Below are positions 26,376 through 34,592 of a DNA stretch of 48,210 bases, piece by piece (positions within the stretch are counted from its first letter, which is position 1; every line of letters begins with the position of its first letter). This DNA is from JAVBNW01 sp031551255. Lineage in GTDB: Bacteria > Bacillota > Clostridia > Christensenellales > UBA1750. The notes below the pieces were generated by a model. That model was not told the DNA's origin. It was given only the letters and a program-made list of their open reading frames with translations, and ran no database searches. The translations under genes were made by a program, and so were the position numbers. Location: NCBI GenBank assembly GCA_031551255.1, contig JAVBNW010000008.1, positions 1-48,210 of the forward strand. The letters are read 5' to 3'.

Positions 26376-27212
26376 TCATATTCTCGTAGTCTCATCAAAT
26401 GTTCTTATCCTTGCCATGATTTCGCGGAAATTTTCCAGGTTCACATATTCCAGGATGAACGGGCGCCCTTCGCAGCGCTCGTGATACAGGCGCAAAAAAA
26501 GCTTCCAGTCGATGTCGCCGTCGCCTACACAGCGACCGTAGGCGTCGTTCACCTTGCGGTCCTTGCCGTGGAAATAGGCGATATCCGGCGCGAGATAATC
26601 GAACATATCGCACTCGGAGCTGTTGGCGATGAGGTTGGCAGGGTCCAGCAAAAACTTGAGCCGTTCGGAACCCACCTGGCGCTTGAGGTCGGCGGCGCGC
26701 TTGGCCGAAGGTACGACGTCGATGACGCAGCACTCCAGCGCCAGCGCAACGCCATACGCTTCGGCGCGCCGGCAAAGCTCGGCCAGGCTTTCGCTCAGGC
26801 GGCTAAAGTCATCCTCATAGCGATCGGCGTTGATGCCTCGCTGCCCCGGCGTGAATCCACATTCGGTGGCCAGAAAGGGGATGCCGTTTTTGGCCGCGAG
26901 CTCCATATGCCGCTCGAAATAAGCGAGGTTTAAGCGACGCTCGGCATCGTCGGGGTGGATGAGGTTCGTAAACACGCCCAGCGCGGGCACGTCGATGCCT
27001 TCGTCGCGATAGGTCGATACATATTCGGCAAAGGCGGCGTCGGTGAGGGATGTAAGGTCGGAGCGTCCATTGTAGATCCAATAGGCGGTGTCGGCGCTGT
27101 TAAGGCACAGCTCGGTAGAAGCCGCGCCGGCCTCTCTAAGCATGCGGGCAATCTTAGCGTGCGTAAGCGTGGGAAAACTGCGCGATACGACGCCGATGTC
27201 GATGGGCTTCAT
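26376..27212 (-). CDS. Sugar phosphate isomerase/epimerase-like TIM-barrel protein
   Basis: A 278-residue AP-endonuclease-2-type TIM barrel. Typical metal-ligand positions are visible: the Glu in VALALECCVIDV, the Asp in FLLDPANLI, the His in IAYFHGKDRK and the Glu in PFILEYVN. Members isomerise or epimerise sugars or, in newly described pathways, eliminate the aglycone from 3-keto sugars. GGGGGAGG precedes the ATG. It is transcribed away from the second TIM-barrel gene, with back-to-back promoters in the 196-base gap. With the neighbouring Gfo/Idh and sulfatase genes it probably acts in sugar catabolism; the substrate is unknown. Confidence 0.85.
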   Translation of the reverse strand: MKPIDIGVVSRSFPTLTHAKIARMLREAGAASTELCLNSADTAYWIYNGRSDLTSLTDAAFAEYVSTYRDEGIDVPALGVFTNLIHPDDAERRLNLAYFERHMELAAKNGIPFLATECGFTPGQRGINADRYEDDFSRLSESLAELCRRAEAYGVALALECCVIDVVPSAKRAADLKRQVGSERLKFLLDPANLIANSSECDMFDYLAPDIAYFHGKDRKVNDAYGRCVGDGDIDWKLFLRLYHERCEGRPFILEYVNLENFREIMARIRTFDETTRI

Positions 27213-27250
27213 GTCGACGCCTCCCCCTTCATAGTTTTCAGTATGATTTC

Positions 27251-27279
27251 ATTATAGACCTTACCGATCAGACGGGCAA
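27251..27279 (-). promoter_or_regulatory. Promoter of the minus-strand TIM-barrel gene
   Basis: TTGCCC (27279-27274) and TATAAT (27256-27251) on the minus strand, 17 bases apart. Confidence 0.6.
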
Positions 27280-27340
27280 AGCAAAATGCTTATACGAAGC
27301 GCAAAATCAAAAGGATTTGCATGTCCTTCCCATGCGCATA

Positions 27341-27349
27341 TGTTATAAT
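27341..27349 (+). promoter_or_regulatory. Extended -10 promoter of the sulfatase operon
   Basis: TGTTATAAT is an extended -10 (TGnTATAAT) with no good -35 box, 60 bases before the first gene. The weak palindrome GCATA...TATGC around it could be a regulator site. Confidence 0.5.
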
Positions 27350-27408
27350 TTATGCAACGCGATTTCCTGCGCACCGCATGGCGCAGAAGAAGGGGAGGTC
27401 AAGATGAT

Positions 27409-28203
27409 ATGAAGCTGGGCGTCAACACGGTACTATTCAAGGATTTTTCACTGCGCGAGGCCTTTGCCGCCATCAAAAAGGCGGGTTACGACGGCGTCGA
27501 GCTCTCGGCAATCCAGGGCATGTGCGAGCACCTCGTGCTGGATGACTGGAGGGCGCAGACCGCCGAAATTCCGGCGCTCGCCAAGCAATATGGCCTGTCG
27601 CTGCTGTCGATGGAGGTCGCCTCGCTGGATGCCGAGCGGCTTGAGAAAGCCTTTGCCGCCGCGGCGGCGCTGGACATCCCGGTAGTGAACGTGGGGCCGG
27701 GCGGCAAGATGGACGACGATAATTCGCTGGCTGAATCCATCGCCACATTGCGCGCCCGGGCGGCCGACGCTGCACGCCACGGCGTCGCGCTGTGCTGCAA
27801 GGCCCACGTGGGCGCGGCCATCTACAGTACGCCCACGACGCTGCGCGCCATGCGCGAGATCGCCGGAGAAAGTTTCGGCATCGATATGGACCCAAGCCAT
27901 ATCTTCCGCGCCGGCGAAAAACCCGAGGAAGCGCTTTCTAAGGTGTTGTCGCGCGTGAAGCACATCCACATCCGCGACTGCCCCGACGGCGGCCCTTCGC
28001 CCGGCAGCCCGGCGCAACAGGTTTGCGGGCGAGGGAAGATCGACCTTTACGGCTACTTTTCGGCCTTGGCAAAAGCAAAGTACGAAGGCCCGGTTTGCCT
28101 GGAGGTCATCGGCCCGGCGCAGTCCTACGCCGATGCCGCCATGATCGCCGCCGAAAGCTACGGCTATATGAACGCGTGCCTTAAAGCATTGGGCGTGCGC
28201 TAG
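27409..28203 (+). CDS. Sugar phosphate isomerase/epimerase-like TIM-barrel protein
   Basis: About 264 residues, a second member of the AP-endonuclease-2-type TIM barrel. It begins MKLGVNTVLFKDFSLREAF and shows GYDGVELS, metal-ligand positions in SFGIDMDPSHIF, HIHIRDCPDG and GPVCLEVIG. The ATG at 27409 follows GGGAGG by nine bases. It is first in a five-gene operon (TIM barrel, sulfatase, two oxidoreductases, sulfatase). It is only distantly similar to the divergent 26376-27212 protein, so the two probably do different steps. It may isomerise a keto sugar or carry out elimination on a 3-keto intermediate made by the Gfo/Idh enzymes; that is inference. Confidence 0.85.
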   Translation: MKLGVNTVLFKDFSLREAFAAIKKAGYDGVELSAIQGMCEHLVLDDWRAQTAEIPALAKQYGLSLLSMEVASLDAERLEKAFAAAAALDIPVVNVGPGGKMDDDNSLAESIATLRARAADAARHGVALCCKAHVGAAIYSTPTTLRAMREIAGESFGIDMDPSHIFRAGEKPEEALSKVLSRVKHIHIRDCPDGGPSPGSPAQQVCGRGKIDLYGYFSALAKAKYEGPVCLEVIGPAQSYADAAMIAAESYGYMNACLKALGVR

Positions 28204-28296
28204 GTAAGCGTCCAAAAACCGCGCATGCATGTGCCTGTGTTTGCGCGAGTTTGAGCGTTTGTAGGAATAGGCCCTATTTGGAAGGAGGAGATCGCC

Positions 28297-29691
28297 TTGC
28301 CTAAAAAGCCCAACGTGCTGTTTTTCGGCATCGACAGCCTGCGGCGCGATCGCATGAGCCTGTACGGCTACGGTCGCCAGACCACGCCGCACATCGACAA
28401 ATACGCCGCCGGCGGCACGGCCTTTACGCAAATGTTTAGCGCCAGCATCCCCACCACCTCGGGCTATGCATGCATGTTCACGGGGCAAGATTGCTTCGGC
28501 ACCGATGTCGTGGCCCTGCGCCACAAGGGCGGCATCGCGCCCGGCGTGCCCACGTTGGCCGAGATCCTGCGCAAGGAAGGCTATGACACCAGTTGCGTAG
28601 GCTTTGAAGGCAACCCGGCCAGCCGCGGGTTCGACCGCTACCTAAGCTTTTCGGGCTGGGGCGCCTGGTCCGAGGGGCGCTCGCACAAGGCCGAAAACCT
28701 CAACGCCGTCGCCATTCCCGAGCTTCGGCGCATGGCCGCACAGAATCAGCCGTTTTTTCTGTTCCTGCGCCACATGGATCCGCACTCGCCCTACTTGCCC
28801 CCGGCGCCGTACGAGCGCATGTTCTACGCCGGAAATGAGCTCGACCCTACAAATGATTCGCTCAAGGCATGCTACGATTTTAAGCCCTTTTGCGATTACT
28901 TTTATTCCTGGTTTCCGCCGGGATGCACCGACAGCGAATACATCAACGCGCAATACGACGGCGAGATCGCCTACATGGATGCCTGCATACAAACCCTGCT
29001 AACCGAGCTTAACGCGCTGGGCATCGAGGATGAAACGCTGGTGGTCTTCGTTTCGGATCACGGAGAGACCCTCGACCTGCACGAATGCTATTACGACCAT
29101 CACGGCCTGTATGAATGCACGCTGAACGTGCCGTTTGTGTTAAGGCTGCCGGGCCGCGTGCCCGCCGGAGCGCATATAGGCGACATCTGCCAGCTCAAGG
29201 ACGTAACCCCCACAATTCTTGATATCCTGGGCATTAAGGCCGAAGGCCCGGCCTTTACGGGCTGCAGCCTGTTCGGGCGCATGCACGGCGAGGCGCGGCA
29301 GATGGAGCCGGAGTTCTACATCACCGAATGCACGTGGATGCGCAAGCACGGCTGGCGCACGCCGCAGTACAAGCTCATCCGCGCGTTGGAGCCGGATTTT
29401 CACTTCAAGCCCGAGGTAGAGCTGTACGACCACTATGCCGACCCCGACGAGCTTCATAACATCGCAGAGGAAGCCCCCGAGATCGTAGGTGCGCTCACCG
29501 CGCGCATGGATGCCTTCATCGCCAGGCGCGAGGCCGAAACCGGCCGTAAAAACCCGATGGCCACCAACCTCAACTGGCACGGGGTGGATGGCCGCGGGGC
29601 GTTTGCTACCTCTAAGGAAGCTTACGACACCATGCACATCGGCGACCCCGAGGCCGCGCGCAAGCTCCAGGCGGCGTTGAAGGGGGAGTAG
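28297..29691 (+). CDS. Sulfatase-family hydrolase with atypical nucleophile motif
   Basis: A 464-residue member of the alkaline phosphatase/sulfatase superfamily. Metal-site regions are clear: FGIDSLRRDR near the start, VVFVSDHGETLDLHE and DHHGLYE. The usual formylglycine motif C/S-x-P-x-R is not present; the matching place reads S50-I-P-T-T54, so Arg is missing and a Ser or Thr may be the nucleophile. It could be a phospho- or phosphonate-ester hydrolase, or a sulfatase of a divergent subgroup. There is no signal peptide, so the substrate is imported first. Start is TTG with GGAAGGAGGAG before it. It precedes the first oxidoreductase by two bases. Confidence 0.85.
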   Translation: MPKKPNVLFFGIDSLRRDRMSLYGYGRQTTPHIDKYAAGGTAFTQMFSASIPTTSGYACMFTGQDCFGTDVVALRHKGGIAPGVPTLAEILRKEGYDTSCVGFEGNPASRGFDRYLSFSGWGAWSEGRSHKAENLNAVAIPELRRMAAQNQPFFLFLRHMDPHSPYLPPAPYERMFYAGNELDPTNDSLKACYDFKPFCDYFYSWFPPGCTDSEYINAQYDGEIAYMDACIQTLLTELNALGIEDETLVVFVSDHGETLDLHECYYDHHGLYECTLNVPFVLRLPGRVPAGAHIGDICQLKDVTPTILDILGIKAEGPAFTGCSLFGRMHGEARQMEPEFYITECTWMRKHGWRTPQYKLIRALEPDFHFKPEVELYDHYADPDELHNIAEEAPEIVGALTARMDAFIARREAETGRKNPMATNLNWHGVDGRGAFATSKEAYDTMHIGDPEAARKLQAALKGE

Positions 29692-29693
29692 CC

Positions 29694-30704
29694 ATGCTGA
29701 AAGTTTGCGTCATCGGCATGGGGCATATCGGCAACCTGCACGCGCGCATCTACCGCGAGCGCGAGGATTGCCGCCTGGTTGCGATCTGCGACCGACAGGA
29801 GGACCGCATGCGCTTAGGCAGCGCGGCTCACGGCGTGCCGGGCTACCTGGACGCCGCCGAAATGCTGGCAAAGGAAAAGCCCGATTTGGTTTCGGTGGCC
29901 ACCGGCGGCTTCGAATACAGTTCCGATCACTACGAGCCCACGATTAAGGCGCTGCGCGCCGGGTGCAACGTGCTGGGTGAAAAGCCCATCTCCAACGATC
30001 TTAGCCACGGCGAGGAGATGGTGCGCACCGCGCGCGAAATGAACGTACGCTACGCCATAGACCTCAACCACCGCTTTACTCCCGCCGCCAGAGCCGCAAA
30101 GCGGTGGCAGGACGAAGGGCTCATCGGCGAGTTGCTCTTTTGCAACATGGCGCTGTGGATCGGCCGGCCCGAGGCGCTGGAAACGCCGTATTACCATCTT
30201 AAGGCCTTAAACCCGCACAGCGTGGATATCATGCGCTATTTCATGGGCGAAATCGAAGAGGTGCAGGCCTACGCTATGATGGCGAGCGGGCGCAACATCT
30301 ATTCCACCGCTTCCATCAATATGAAGTTCGCGTGCGGGGCGGTCGGGCATCTGACTTCCAGCTACGACATCGCGCGCGGGCACCCGATGGAGCGCTGCGA
30401 GGTAGCGGGCCGTGCGGGCCGCCTGATCTTCGAGGATATGTGGCGCGAGGCCACGCTCTACCCCGCGGGCGATCCTACCAAGCGCGTGTATACCAATCCG
30501 ATCTTCGGCGGCTTTTCGAACTTTGACGATACCTTCCGCGACCGGATCGGCTGCTTCGTAGAGGAAATCATCGCGGGCGTCAAGCCCGAGGACATCGACG
30601 GCTCGGGCGCGTCGGGCCTGGCCGCCCAGCGCGTCATCCACGCCGCCATCGCGTCGATCAAGCAAGGCGGCGCGTGCGTGCGCGTGGCGCAGGTTACGGA
30701 ATAA
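29694..30704 (+). CDS. Gfo/Idh/MocA family oxidoreductase
   Basis: A 336-residue NAD(P)-dependent sugar oxidoreductase. The Rossmann motif is VCVIGMGHIGNLHAR, and the family EKP motif appears as VLGEKPISND. The catalytic-type segment LNPHSVDIMRYF contains the histidine expected near the active site. The C-terminal domain is of normal length. Members oxidise hydroxyl groups of sugars, inositols or glycosides. It follows the first sulfatase by two bases and is followed after 22 bases by a second family member, so two successive or opposite redox steps on the same ring are likely. Confidence 0.92.
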   Translation: MLKVCVIGMGHIGNLHARIYREREDCRLVAICDRQEDRMRLGSAAHGVPGYLDAAEMLAKEKPDLVSVATGGFEYSSDHYEPTIKALRAGCNVLGEKPISNDLSHGEEMVRTAREMNVRYAIDLNHRFTPAARAAKRWQDEGLIGELLFCNMALWIGRPEALETPYYHLKALNPHSVDIMRYFMGEIEEVQAYAMMASGRNIYSTASINMKFACGAVGHLTSSYDIARGHPMERCEVAGRAGRLIFEDMWREATLYPAGDPTKRVYTNPIFGGFSNFDDTFRDRIGCFVEEIIAGVKPEDIDGSGASGLAAQRVIHAAIASIKQGGACVRVAQVTE

Positions 30705-30726
30705 ACTTTAGAAAGAAGGTCTTCTC

Positions 30727-31830
30727 ATGGCTCTTAAGGTGGCTGTAACCGGCGCGGGCGGCATCGGTAAGACGCACGCAACGTGCTATAAGAACGACGC
30801 GCTGGCCGAGCTTATCGCGGTATGCGACATCGTGCCGGAAAAGGCGGAGGCGCTGGGGACGGCGATGTCGGTTCCCTGGTATACCTCGCAAAAGGACATG
30901 TTTGCCGCGCACCCGGAAATCGAGGCGGTTTCGGTGTGCACATCGGGCTACGACAACGGCTCCATGCACTTCGACCCGGCGATGGAAGCGCTGGACGCCG
31001 GGCGCAACGTGCTGGTGGAAAAGCCCATCTGCGCCGACCTTAGGGATGCGCAGCAGCTGGTGCGGTTCGCCGCGCAAAAGAAGCTGTATTTGGGCTGCAA
31101 CCTGAACCACTATTTTACCAAGACCGCCGACCGCGCCGATGGGCTGATCAAGGACAAAAAGATCGGCGAGCTGGTTTATTGCATTCACAAGGTGGGCTTT
31201 AACGGCAGTGAAAAGAAGTACGGCGGCGCGGGCACCCCGCGCTGGCAAACGCCCTATTCGCACGTCAAGGCGTTTTGCGCGCATCCCTTTAGCGTGATGC
31301 GCCATTTCTGTGGCGATATCGTTCAGGTGCAGGCCTTCATGGACCGCCCCGGCGTTCGCCGCACCGCCGGAGATCCGATGCTCTCCATCAACTCCATCCA
31401 CGTTCGCTTCGCAAACGGCGGCGTGGGCTATCTGCTTTCGCAACGCGGCGACGCGATGTTCGGGCTGGGCGGCTGGTGGAGCTACGAACACGCCGGAACC
31501 CGCGGAACGTTCTGCATAGAAAACTGCGTGGAGAAGCTTTTGTATTGGGATATCGACACCGTTAAGGACCCCGGCATGGCCAGCCCGGCCCCCGATATCT
31601 TCGATACCGGCATCAAGGACTTTGGCGCGACGTTCCCCACGCGCATCCACGCGTGGCTGGAAGACTTGACCAACAAGGTTCCGATCGAGCACGTTCGCGC
31701 GTCGGGCCGCGACGCGCTGGCCACGCTTACGTACACCTTCGCGGCCATGCGCTCCTACGAAGAGGGCGGCGCGCTGGTCATCCCCGAGGCGCTGCCGGCG
31801 CTGCACGGCGATATCAAGTATGTCTGGTAG
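30727..31830 (+). CDS. Gfo/Idh/MocA family oxidoreductase (second)
   Basis: A 367-residue relative of the preceding gene product with Rossmann motif VAVTGAGGIGKTHA, EKP motif VLVEKPICAD and active-site region HVKAFCAHPFSVMRHF. AAGAAGG lies before the ATG. Identity to the upstream enzyme appears low, so they are probably specialised rather than a recent duplication. The last codons overlap the second sulfatase start by 11 bases, showing translational coupling. Confidence 0.92.
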   Translation: MALKVAVTGAGGIGKTHATCYKNDALAELIAVCDIVPEKAEALGTAMSVPWYTSQKDMFAAHPEIEAVSVCTSGYDNGSMHFDPAMEALDAGRNVLVEKPICADLRDAQQLVRFAAQKKLYLGCNLNHYFTKTADRADGLIKDKKIGELVYCIHKVGFNGSEKKYGGAGTPRWQTPYSHVKAFCAHPFSVMRHFCGDIVQVQAFMDRPGVRRTAGDPMLSINSIHVRFANGGVGYLLSQRGDAMFGLGGWWSYEHAGTRGTFCIENCVEKLLYWDIDTVKDPGMASPAPDIFDTGIKDFGATFPTRIHAWLEDLTNKVPIEHVRASGRDALATLTYTFAAMRSYEEGGALVIPEALPALHGDIKYVW

Positions 31831-33175
31831 CTTCAGGAATCTGGTCTTCATCCTGGTCGATCAGCTCCGGCACGACGTGCCGGGCTACGCGGGCGGCATG
31901 GCGAAGACTCCGAACATCGACAAGCTGGCGGGTGGCGGCGTTGCCTATGAACGGGCTTATACGCCGCTGCCCGTATGCGGGCCTGCGCGGCGTGCGCTCT
32001 TTTCAGGCCGTCACCCCGAGTCCTTTGGCGCATACGGGAACGAAGGCTTCTTTCCCACGCCGCCGTTTGGCCCCGGCGACACCCTGCCTCAGCGCCTGCG
32101 CAATGCCGGGCGGCGTTGCGGCTTCGTCGGCAAGTGGGATGTTTCGAGTACGCATGGGCCGCAAGCCTTCGGCTTTGATTTTTTTGCGGGCATCCGGGAG
32201 TATGAGCAGGACATTGCGAGGCGTTATCCGGATCTTTGCTTTACCGGCGGCTGGATGGGCTGCGAAAGCCCGCTGCCGCTTTGCGATGCGCGCAGTCACT
32301 ATCTGGCGCGCTGTGCCGCCGACTTTGCGCGCGATACGCCCGGCGATTTCTTCCTCTGGCTCGACTTTGGCGAGCCGCACCTGCCCTGCCGGCCCTCAAA
32401 GCCCTTCGCGGGCAGCGTCGACCCCGCCTCGGTGCCGATGTGGCCGGGGTACGAGGATGCGTTTATCGGCAAACCATACTGCCACAAACAGCAAACCGTC
32501 AACTGGAACCTTGAGGAGATGCCGTGGCGCGATATGGCGCCGCAGGTGGCGCGCTATCACGAGATGGTCGCACAGCTCGACGATGCCGTAGGCTATCTAT
32601 TGAGCGAGCTGGAAGCGACCGGGCGGCTGGACGACACGCTGATCGTGCTTACATCCGACCACGGCGATATGTGCGGCAACCACCGCATGCTGGATAAGCA
32701 CTATGTTCTGTACGACGACATTGTACGCGTACCGCTAATTCTTGCCGGAAGCGGCATCGCGCCTGGAGGGTCGGCCGAGCCAGTCTCAAACTGCCTAGAT
32801 CTACCCGTCACGATTTGCGATCTACTGGGCACGGAACGCCTGCCCGACCCGCACGGGCAGCCCCTGCCAGGCTTTGGCGGCGGCGGTCGCGAGCATATTA
32901 CAGCCTCGGGCAACGGGCAGCAGTTCGGCTTTTTCAACAGCCGCATGATCACCGACGGCCGCGTGAAGTACGTTTGGAACCTCACCGATACCGACGAGCT
33001 TTACGATCTTATAAGCGATCCTGCCGAGCTTAACAACCGCATTGCCGACCCCGCGATGGCGGCATGCCTTGCCGGGCTGCGCCGCGCGCTGCACGCCGAG
33101 CTCGTGGCGCATGGCGATCAATTCGCGGCGTCGGGGTGGTTGGATGCGCAGCTGCTTGAGGGCAGAAAGATATAA
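31820..33175 (+). CDS. Type I sulfatase, cytosolic, Cys-type
   Basis: A 451-residue sulfatase. The formylglycine site is C53-G-P-A-R57, which fits C-x-P/A-x-R and, being a Cys site in an anaerobe, should need the radical-SAM maturase anSME, not found in this window. Metal-site regions FILVDQLRHD and VLTSDHGDMCGNH are intact, as is the C-terminal DELYDLISDPAELNN stretch. No signal peptide, so it acts on an imported or intracellular sulfate ester. It starts inside the last codons of the oxidoreductase gene and is last in the operon. Confidence 0.92.
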   Translation: MSGSFRNLVFILVDQLRHDVPGYAGGMAKTPNIDKLAGGGVAYERAYTPLPVCGPARRALFSGRHPESFGAYGNEGFFPTPPFGPGDTLPQRLRNAGRRCGFVGKWDVSSTHGPQAFGFDFFAGIREYEQDIARRYPDLCFTGGWMGCESPLPLCDARSHYLARCAADFARDTPGDFFLWLDFGEPHLPCRPSKPFAGSVDPASVPMWPGYEDAFIGKPYCHKQQTVNWNLEEMPWRDMAPQVARYHEMVAQLDDAVGYLLSELEATGRLDDTLIVLTSDHGDMCGNHRMLDKHYVLYDDIVRVPLILAGSGIAPGGSAEPVSNCLDLPVTICDLLGTERLPDPHGQPLPGFGGGGREHITASGNGQQFGFFNSRMITDGRVKYVWNLTDTDELYDLISDPAELNNRIADPAMAACLAGLRRALHAELVAHGDQFAASGWLDAQLLEGRKI

Positions 33176-33582
33176 AGACGCCTCGGAAAGCGCTCAGGCG
33201 CAATCGTCATTGTCGGCGAGATGAGTTTTCAGATCGGATTCTTGTAACGACGCCAATGTAAAGGGAAGTGCATCCTACATCGAGCGCCACTCAGCGCAAA
33301 CCTGCTTACTCTCATGAAATGATCTTTCCGTATAAAATGAACCGCAAAAAGCTCGTGCAACGCGAGCTTTTTGTGGTATATGGACAGGATGTATGGTCGT
33401 CGACTTTAAAAATAGGTACAGATGAGCGAAAGCGCCTTTCGGTGCGCGTGGATCTTGTCGCCCATATGGGCCGGTAAGCCGTGGGGAGAATACTGGGCGA
33501 GGAAGATGGAAAAATAAAACACTTCGATGAAGCCCGGCATGGTTGCTTCGAAAGATTAGCATTTTCCATTATTGAACGGTAT
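33176..33582. other. Intergenic region with terminators
   Basis: Besides a weak CGCCT/AGGCG stem just after the sulfatase stop and the strong terminator at 33346-33372, it holds a palindrome GCCCATATGGGC near 33461. No gene is supported. Confidence 0.5.
33346..33372. terminator. Bidirectional terminator
   Basis: AAAAAGCTCG and CGAGCTTTTT form a perfect 10-bp stem with a seven-base loop, with A and T runs on the two sides, so it works on either strand. Confidence 0.85.
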
Positions 33583-33617
33583 AATGTATTGACAGGTACA
33601 TTACATTGATCTATACT
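33583..33617 (+). promoter_or_regulatory. Promoter and PadR operator
   Basis: TTGACA (33589-33594) and TATACT (33612-33617) are 17 bases apart. The inverted repeat AATGTA-N8-TACATT (33583-33602), like the ATGT/ACAT dyads bound by PadR proteins, overlaps the -35 box, and a further ACAT half-site follows. This predicts autorepression. Confidence 0.8.
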
Positions 33618-33678
33618 TCTTTGCAAGGTACTACACAATAAACGGTTGATAGACATCCCAGACGAAAGGAGTACGGAT

Positions 33679-33999
33679 TTGAACGCACAGTTTAAGAAGG
33701 GCGTCTTGGAATTATGCGTGCTTGCGGTTCTTGCGCGCAAGGATTGCTACGGCTTTGAGCTGGTGAGTCAGGTTTCCCGCAGTGTCTCCATGTCGGAGGG
33801 CACGGTGTATCCGCTGCTCAAGCGCCTTCGAGACGACGGCCTGCTGAACACCTATCTCGTCGAATCGACGGAAGGCCCGCCGCGCAAGTACTATAAGTTG
33901 ACCGAGCGAGGCAAAGAAAACTACATGGAACTGCTCGGCGAATGGCGAACATTTTGCAAGGGCGTGGACGATATCATCGAAGGGAGGGAAAGCGCATGA
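33679..33999 (+). CDS. PadR-family transcriptional regulator
   Basis: A 106-residue winged-helix repressor of the short PadR type. The core FKKGVLELCVLAVLARKDCYG, SEGTVYPLLKRLRDDGLL and GPPRKYYKLTERG segments are canonical. The likely start is the TTG at 33679, seven bases after AAAGGAG; an in-frame TTG at 33646 has no such site. It overlaps the next gene by four bases. PadR genes are very often followed by DUF1700 and DUF4097 genes, as here, and repress the set; inducers are often phenolics, drugs or envelope stress. Confidence 0.94.
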   Translation: MNAQFKKGVLELCVLAVLARKDCYGFELVSQVSRSVSMSEGTVYPLLKRLRDDGLLNTYLVESTEGPPRKYYKLTERGKENYMELLGEWRTFCKGVDDIIEGRESA

Positions 34000-34592
34000 C
34001 GCGGGCGGATTATATGCTCAGGTTTACCGAAAAGCTCGGCGGCCTACCCCATGAACGCAAGCAGGAGATCGTGGAGGATATCCTAGCGCATTTTACCGAT
34101 GGAGCGGCCGCCGGCATTTCGGAAGAGACCCTCGCACAGGGCCTTGGCCAGCCCGAAATCCTTGCGCGGGAATACCGGGCAACCTTCGCGACCGAGGCCG
34201 CAAGGGACAAACCCTCCATGGGCAACGTCATGCGCGCCGTCTGGGCAGGCATCGGAATGGGAATGCTCAACCTGATCTTCGTGCTCCCCCTAGGCACCGC
34301 CGTCTTCGCCGTGTGGCTTTCGCTGCTGATATCAGGCGTGGCCATGGGCCTTGCGGGCATCCTCTCTTCGTTGCTGACGCTCATCAACATGGTCGTACCG
34401 CTTGCCTTCGTAGCCATCGCCTATCCCCTGGCCACCGTATTCGGCGGCATCGCGATCGCCGCGCTGGGAGCGCTGCTGTTTATCGGCATTCTCTACGCGG
34501 GCCGCTCGATGGGCAAGGCGCTCGTTCGCTACATACAGGCCAATCTCCAAATCATTTCCGGAAGGAGGAAGCAACATGCGCAGGAGCATTAA
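33996..34592 (+). CDS. DUF1700-like membrane protein
   Basis: About 198 residues. The N-terminal 75 residues (DYMLRFTEKLGGLPHERKQE and the following helix) match the DUF1700 cytoplasmic head; the rest holds three or four membrane helices rich in Ala, Gly and Ile. The start overlaps the PadR stop (ATGA) after GGGAGGG. It probably works with the following DUF4097 protein in an envelope-associated, PadR-controlled system. Biochemical role unknown. Confidence 0.85.
   Translation: MTRADYMLRFTEKLGGLPHERKQEIVEDILAHFTDGAAAGISEETLAQGLGQPEILAREYRATFATEAARDKPSMGNVMRAVWAGIGMGMLNLIFVLPLGTAVFAVWLSLLISGVAMGLAGILSSLLTLINMVVPLAFVAIAYPLATVFGGIAIAALGALLFIGILYAGRSMGKALVRYIQANLQIISGRRKQHAQEH

Noticed and set aside
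27448..28524. 358-codon minus-strand frame opposite the TIM-barrel and sulfatase genes
   Set aside because: It spans a gene border on the real strand and has no recognisable domain.
30694..31851. 385-codon minus-strand frame opposite the second Gfo/Idh gene
   Set aside because: Antisense shadow of a motif-bearing oxidoreductase.
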